The notes under the pieces were generated by a model. It was not told the origin of the DNA. It saw only the letters and a list, made by a program, of their open reading frames with translations, and did not search any database. The position numbers and the translations under genes are program-made. DNA of 64,000 bases, taken from the NCBI GenBank assembly GCA_025716855.1, contig JAIXMQ010000057.1:62001-126000 (forward strand). Direction: 5' to 3'. Shown piece by piece: positions 61,598 to 64,000 of the stretch; position 1 is the stretch's first letter, and each line of letters begins with the position of its first letter. Source of the stretch: Pilaira anomala (Eukaryota > Mucoromycota > Mucoromycetes > Mucorales > Mucoraceae).

Positions 61598-64000
61598 ATG
61601 AAGAAACCAAGCGGTGGGATGACATTGGCAGTGTACCCTTTTCAACTTATCATGCATCTTCATTGTGCGACAAAGGATATTTCTAAAGTCAGCAGTAATC
61701 CTTTTTTTTTTTTTCACGAAAATACACGTCAGATTTTTGAACTTCAAAATAAAACGTTTTGGTCCCATATGTGTGATGGACAAAATCGTACAGTAATGGA
61801 AACTACTCAAATAGACGTATGGTGTATCAAACAAGAGGAAGACGAAGATGAGAATAAGCGTGCTTTGCAAGAACTACGTTGCTCCTTGGACCAAGAGGAA
61901 ATGGACACCGATTTAAGGTCAACTGAGCCAAGCGAAATGAACGTTGACTCAAGCTCAATTAAGCTTAACGAAATGAATGTTGATTAAAAATTAGATTCGA
62001 TTGAGCTACAAGAAGGGAAATGCGCTTCATTTTCAAATTTAGGCCAACCAGAAGAAATTGATATCGACTCTATTTCAACTTTATGCGAACTGAGCAAAAC
62101 ACCCGTTGGTTGTGCTTCAAAGCTAAATAAGCTACAAGGATTGAATACCGAATTCGTTTTAAGATCAAGTGTTTCTCGTTCAAAGTTAAGTGAATCAAAG
62201 GCGTTGAATGCTTGTCCAAAAACAGACAATTCAAGAGAATCGAACCCCTCTTCTGTTCAGTTCAAGGAAATAGAGACCGGGTCGGCCCTTACTCTGTCTT
62301 GTAAGTTAAGGCGGAACCAAATATTCAAAACTATGTATTTGTTAACATAATTACTCTTCTTCTTATAGCTTCGATAAGTGAAAACAGAAATACCTGTGAC
62401 TATGCCAATGATACACGACAAAACCACGATGATGATGAATCGAATGTCTACTGTTTAATCTGTAGTAAAGACCTCGATTCAAGGCTACATTATACATTCC
62501 ATATGAAAATCCTTCATCATATCATTATTCCCGAAGCCCAGTCAGAAACAGAAACATCTATTGAGATAAATGATCCAAATTATCACTGCAGTCAGTGCAA
62601 AATTTCATTTACAACACGTTCCAATTATCATAAACATTTGGACCATGTATGTACATAAAATGAACATTTTCTCCACTCGTCGACAAAAACCACTTCATCC
62701 GGAGCTGGTGCCTGATATACATAACCCATTCTTATTTTGTGCTTCTTGTGAAAAGGGTTTGATTCCATACATAATTTTCGACTACACCTTATAATTGTTC
62801 ATCGAATGATGAACCGTTCACTACAATTAAGTGGTCATGCATTTGAATGCAAAACTTGTACATGTTTACATGATTCGAAACAGAGTTATAAGATGCATTA
62901 TCTTCAAGTGCATCAAATTCATGTTATTTCTATAACCCAACAGAAAATTCCGTACCCTGAAATTATACCTAATATCGAGGACCCAGATTTTCATTGTGCA
63001 GCTTGTAATGAAACTCTAAGTAATCAATTAGTTTACAGCATGCATTTATATGATCTCCATGATATTAACCCATTTATAACTTATGATACTGAAAGTTTCG
63101 AAGAATTTTACGATGCGCCTTTTCTTTTTGAGGAATCAGACAGCTCACATTCAATTGCCCAATGTCAACTTACACCAGATAAAGACGATGTCAGTAATCA
63201 TTGTAACTCATGTCAATTTACATTTCCTACAAGATGCAGTTACCAAAGCCACTTGGCAATTATTCATCAACTTAATATCCCAGTCGCTATAAACGAGCCA
63301 GAGATGTACGCCATATCTTTTTTTGTGCCCGACAAAAACAACCTGTTCAATTATTGTAGTTAATATTTGTGAATTCACACTTGTGAGAAAAATTGATTTT
63401 CAGAGCCATTTAAATCGAACGCACGAAGTTGACTTAATCTGCACAGAGTATACACCTGAAATTATCCATCCCAACAAAACACCTAACATTAACAACTTGC
63501 ACTTATTTTGTAATGTGTGTGAGTATACATTTTTATCAAAAGAAGATTACCATCATCATTTAAGCATAGTACACCCACATGTTATCATATCCAATACGGA
63601 GTTTACGAAACATACTCAAAAAATCAACTTGAAAACAAAAACATTTCAGGAATATCAGCTTCAACATGTATTAATCAATACTAGCAACATGGTATCACCC
63701 GTCGAGGCTAATACTAATAAGGATAGTAAGTTGCGTGGCCAGCAAGTAATACATAATTTAGTTACTTACAAATAATATAACTTCATAATATAACTTATAA
63801 CTTAGGGGTATGTTTGGATAATAGCCAAACCGAAACTAACAAGAAGGCAATTATAGCCACCTATTGCGATAAATGCAAGCCAAGTTTTATGAGTAGCCGT
63901 TTCTGCGTAAAACATTTTCTTTCGTTTCCGCCAAGGACTATGCGTCAAACCCGTAAATTAAATCGTTTTATAACCCCTATATTTCACGACGCTCAACAAA
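61598..64000 (+). pseudogene. Frame-shifted C2H2 zinc-finger array protein, partial at the window end
   Basis: Text of one long zinc-finger protein is spread over several frames. After an N-terminal region (from 61598) an in-frame TAA at about 61987 interrupts a repeated NEMNVD...SIELQE area. An intron at about 62301-62369 still has GT-AG ends. Fingers then follow: VYCLICSKDLDSR, YHCSQCKISFTTRSNYHKHL, FLFCASCEKG, FECKTCTCLHDSKQSYKMHY, FHCAACNETLSNQLVYSMH, NHCNSCQFTFPTRCSYQSHL, NICEFTLVRKIDFQSHL, LFCNVCEYTFLSKEDYHHHL and YCDKCKPSFMS. Frame changes are needed near 62645, 62750 and 63355. Units repeat about every 65 aa with a P(E)IIPNIEDP-like spacer. Likely a decaying member of an expanded family; it runs off the right edge. 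Confidence 0.7.

Overview
This is a eukaryotic, intron-rich, strongly AT-rich chromosomal segment from a filamentous fungus. Gene content (chitin synthase, chitin deacetylase, Zn2Cys6 factor, a fungal CSL factor, Uds1 coiled-coil protein, Bem1 scaffold), short 50-100 nt GT-AG introns, A/T homopolymers inside introns and UTRs, and degenerate Plavaka-type and DIRS-type transposon pieces point to an early-diverging fungus, most likely Mucoromycota (Mucorales). This placement is inference; no rRNA or marker search was possible.

Layout. 0-6 kb: enolase (+), a Zn2Cys6 transcription factor (+) with an 11-nt microexon, and a PARP-type zinc-finger protein (-) with a 9-nt microexon. 6-13 kb: a decayed accessory island with an F-box/LRR pseudogene (-), a PD-(D/E)XK nuclease-like ORF (-) head-to-head with and overlapping a broken Plavaka/CACTA transposase (+), and a decayed DIRS-like reverse transcriptase. 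13-28.8 kb: dense housekeeping genes, namely NADH-cytochrome b5 reductase, a tandem ubiquitin-like protein, U2B'' snRNP protein, a TrhO/rhodanese protein, a Uds1 coiled-coil protein, NOT2, chitin deacetylase, PRP17 and mitochondrial glycerol-3-phosphate dehydrogenase. 28.8-36.7 kb: an unusually long AT-rich stretch with no protein gene, holding only tRNA-His and a cluster of CACGTG boxes. 36.7-50.5 kb: BEM1, NADP-isocitrate dehydrogenase, SUP35/eRF3, NOT3/5, mitochondrial L7/L12, a Rab4-like GTPase and an amino-acid permease. 52.3-61 kb: CSL factor, FHA protein, gamma-SNAP and chitin synthase. 61.6 kb to the end: a frame-shifted C2H2 zinc-finger array running off the window.

Functional links. 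NOT2 and NOT3/5 are both core CCR4-NOT subunits. NOT3/5 shares a divergent promoter with SUP35, whose N-terminus carries a PAM2-like motif, which ties termination to poly(A)-binding protein and deadenylation. U2B'' and PRP17 are both spliceosomal. Chitin synthase, chitin deacetylase, BEM1, Rab4 and gamma-SNAP belong to polarised growth, secretion and wall building. Points most worth a second look: the nuclease/transposase overlap at 8.9-10.9 kb, the microexons and the ATG-only first exon, the tandem ubiquitin-like protein, the ORF-poor 28.8-36.7 kb block, paired CSL-type sites upstream of the CSL gene itself, and the repeat-built zinc-finger pseudogene at the right end. Splice sites below were read by eye from GT/AG, frame and family continuity; no alignments were run.
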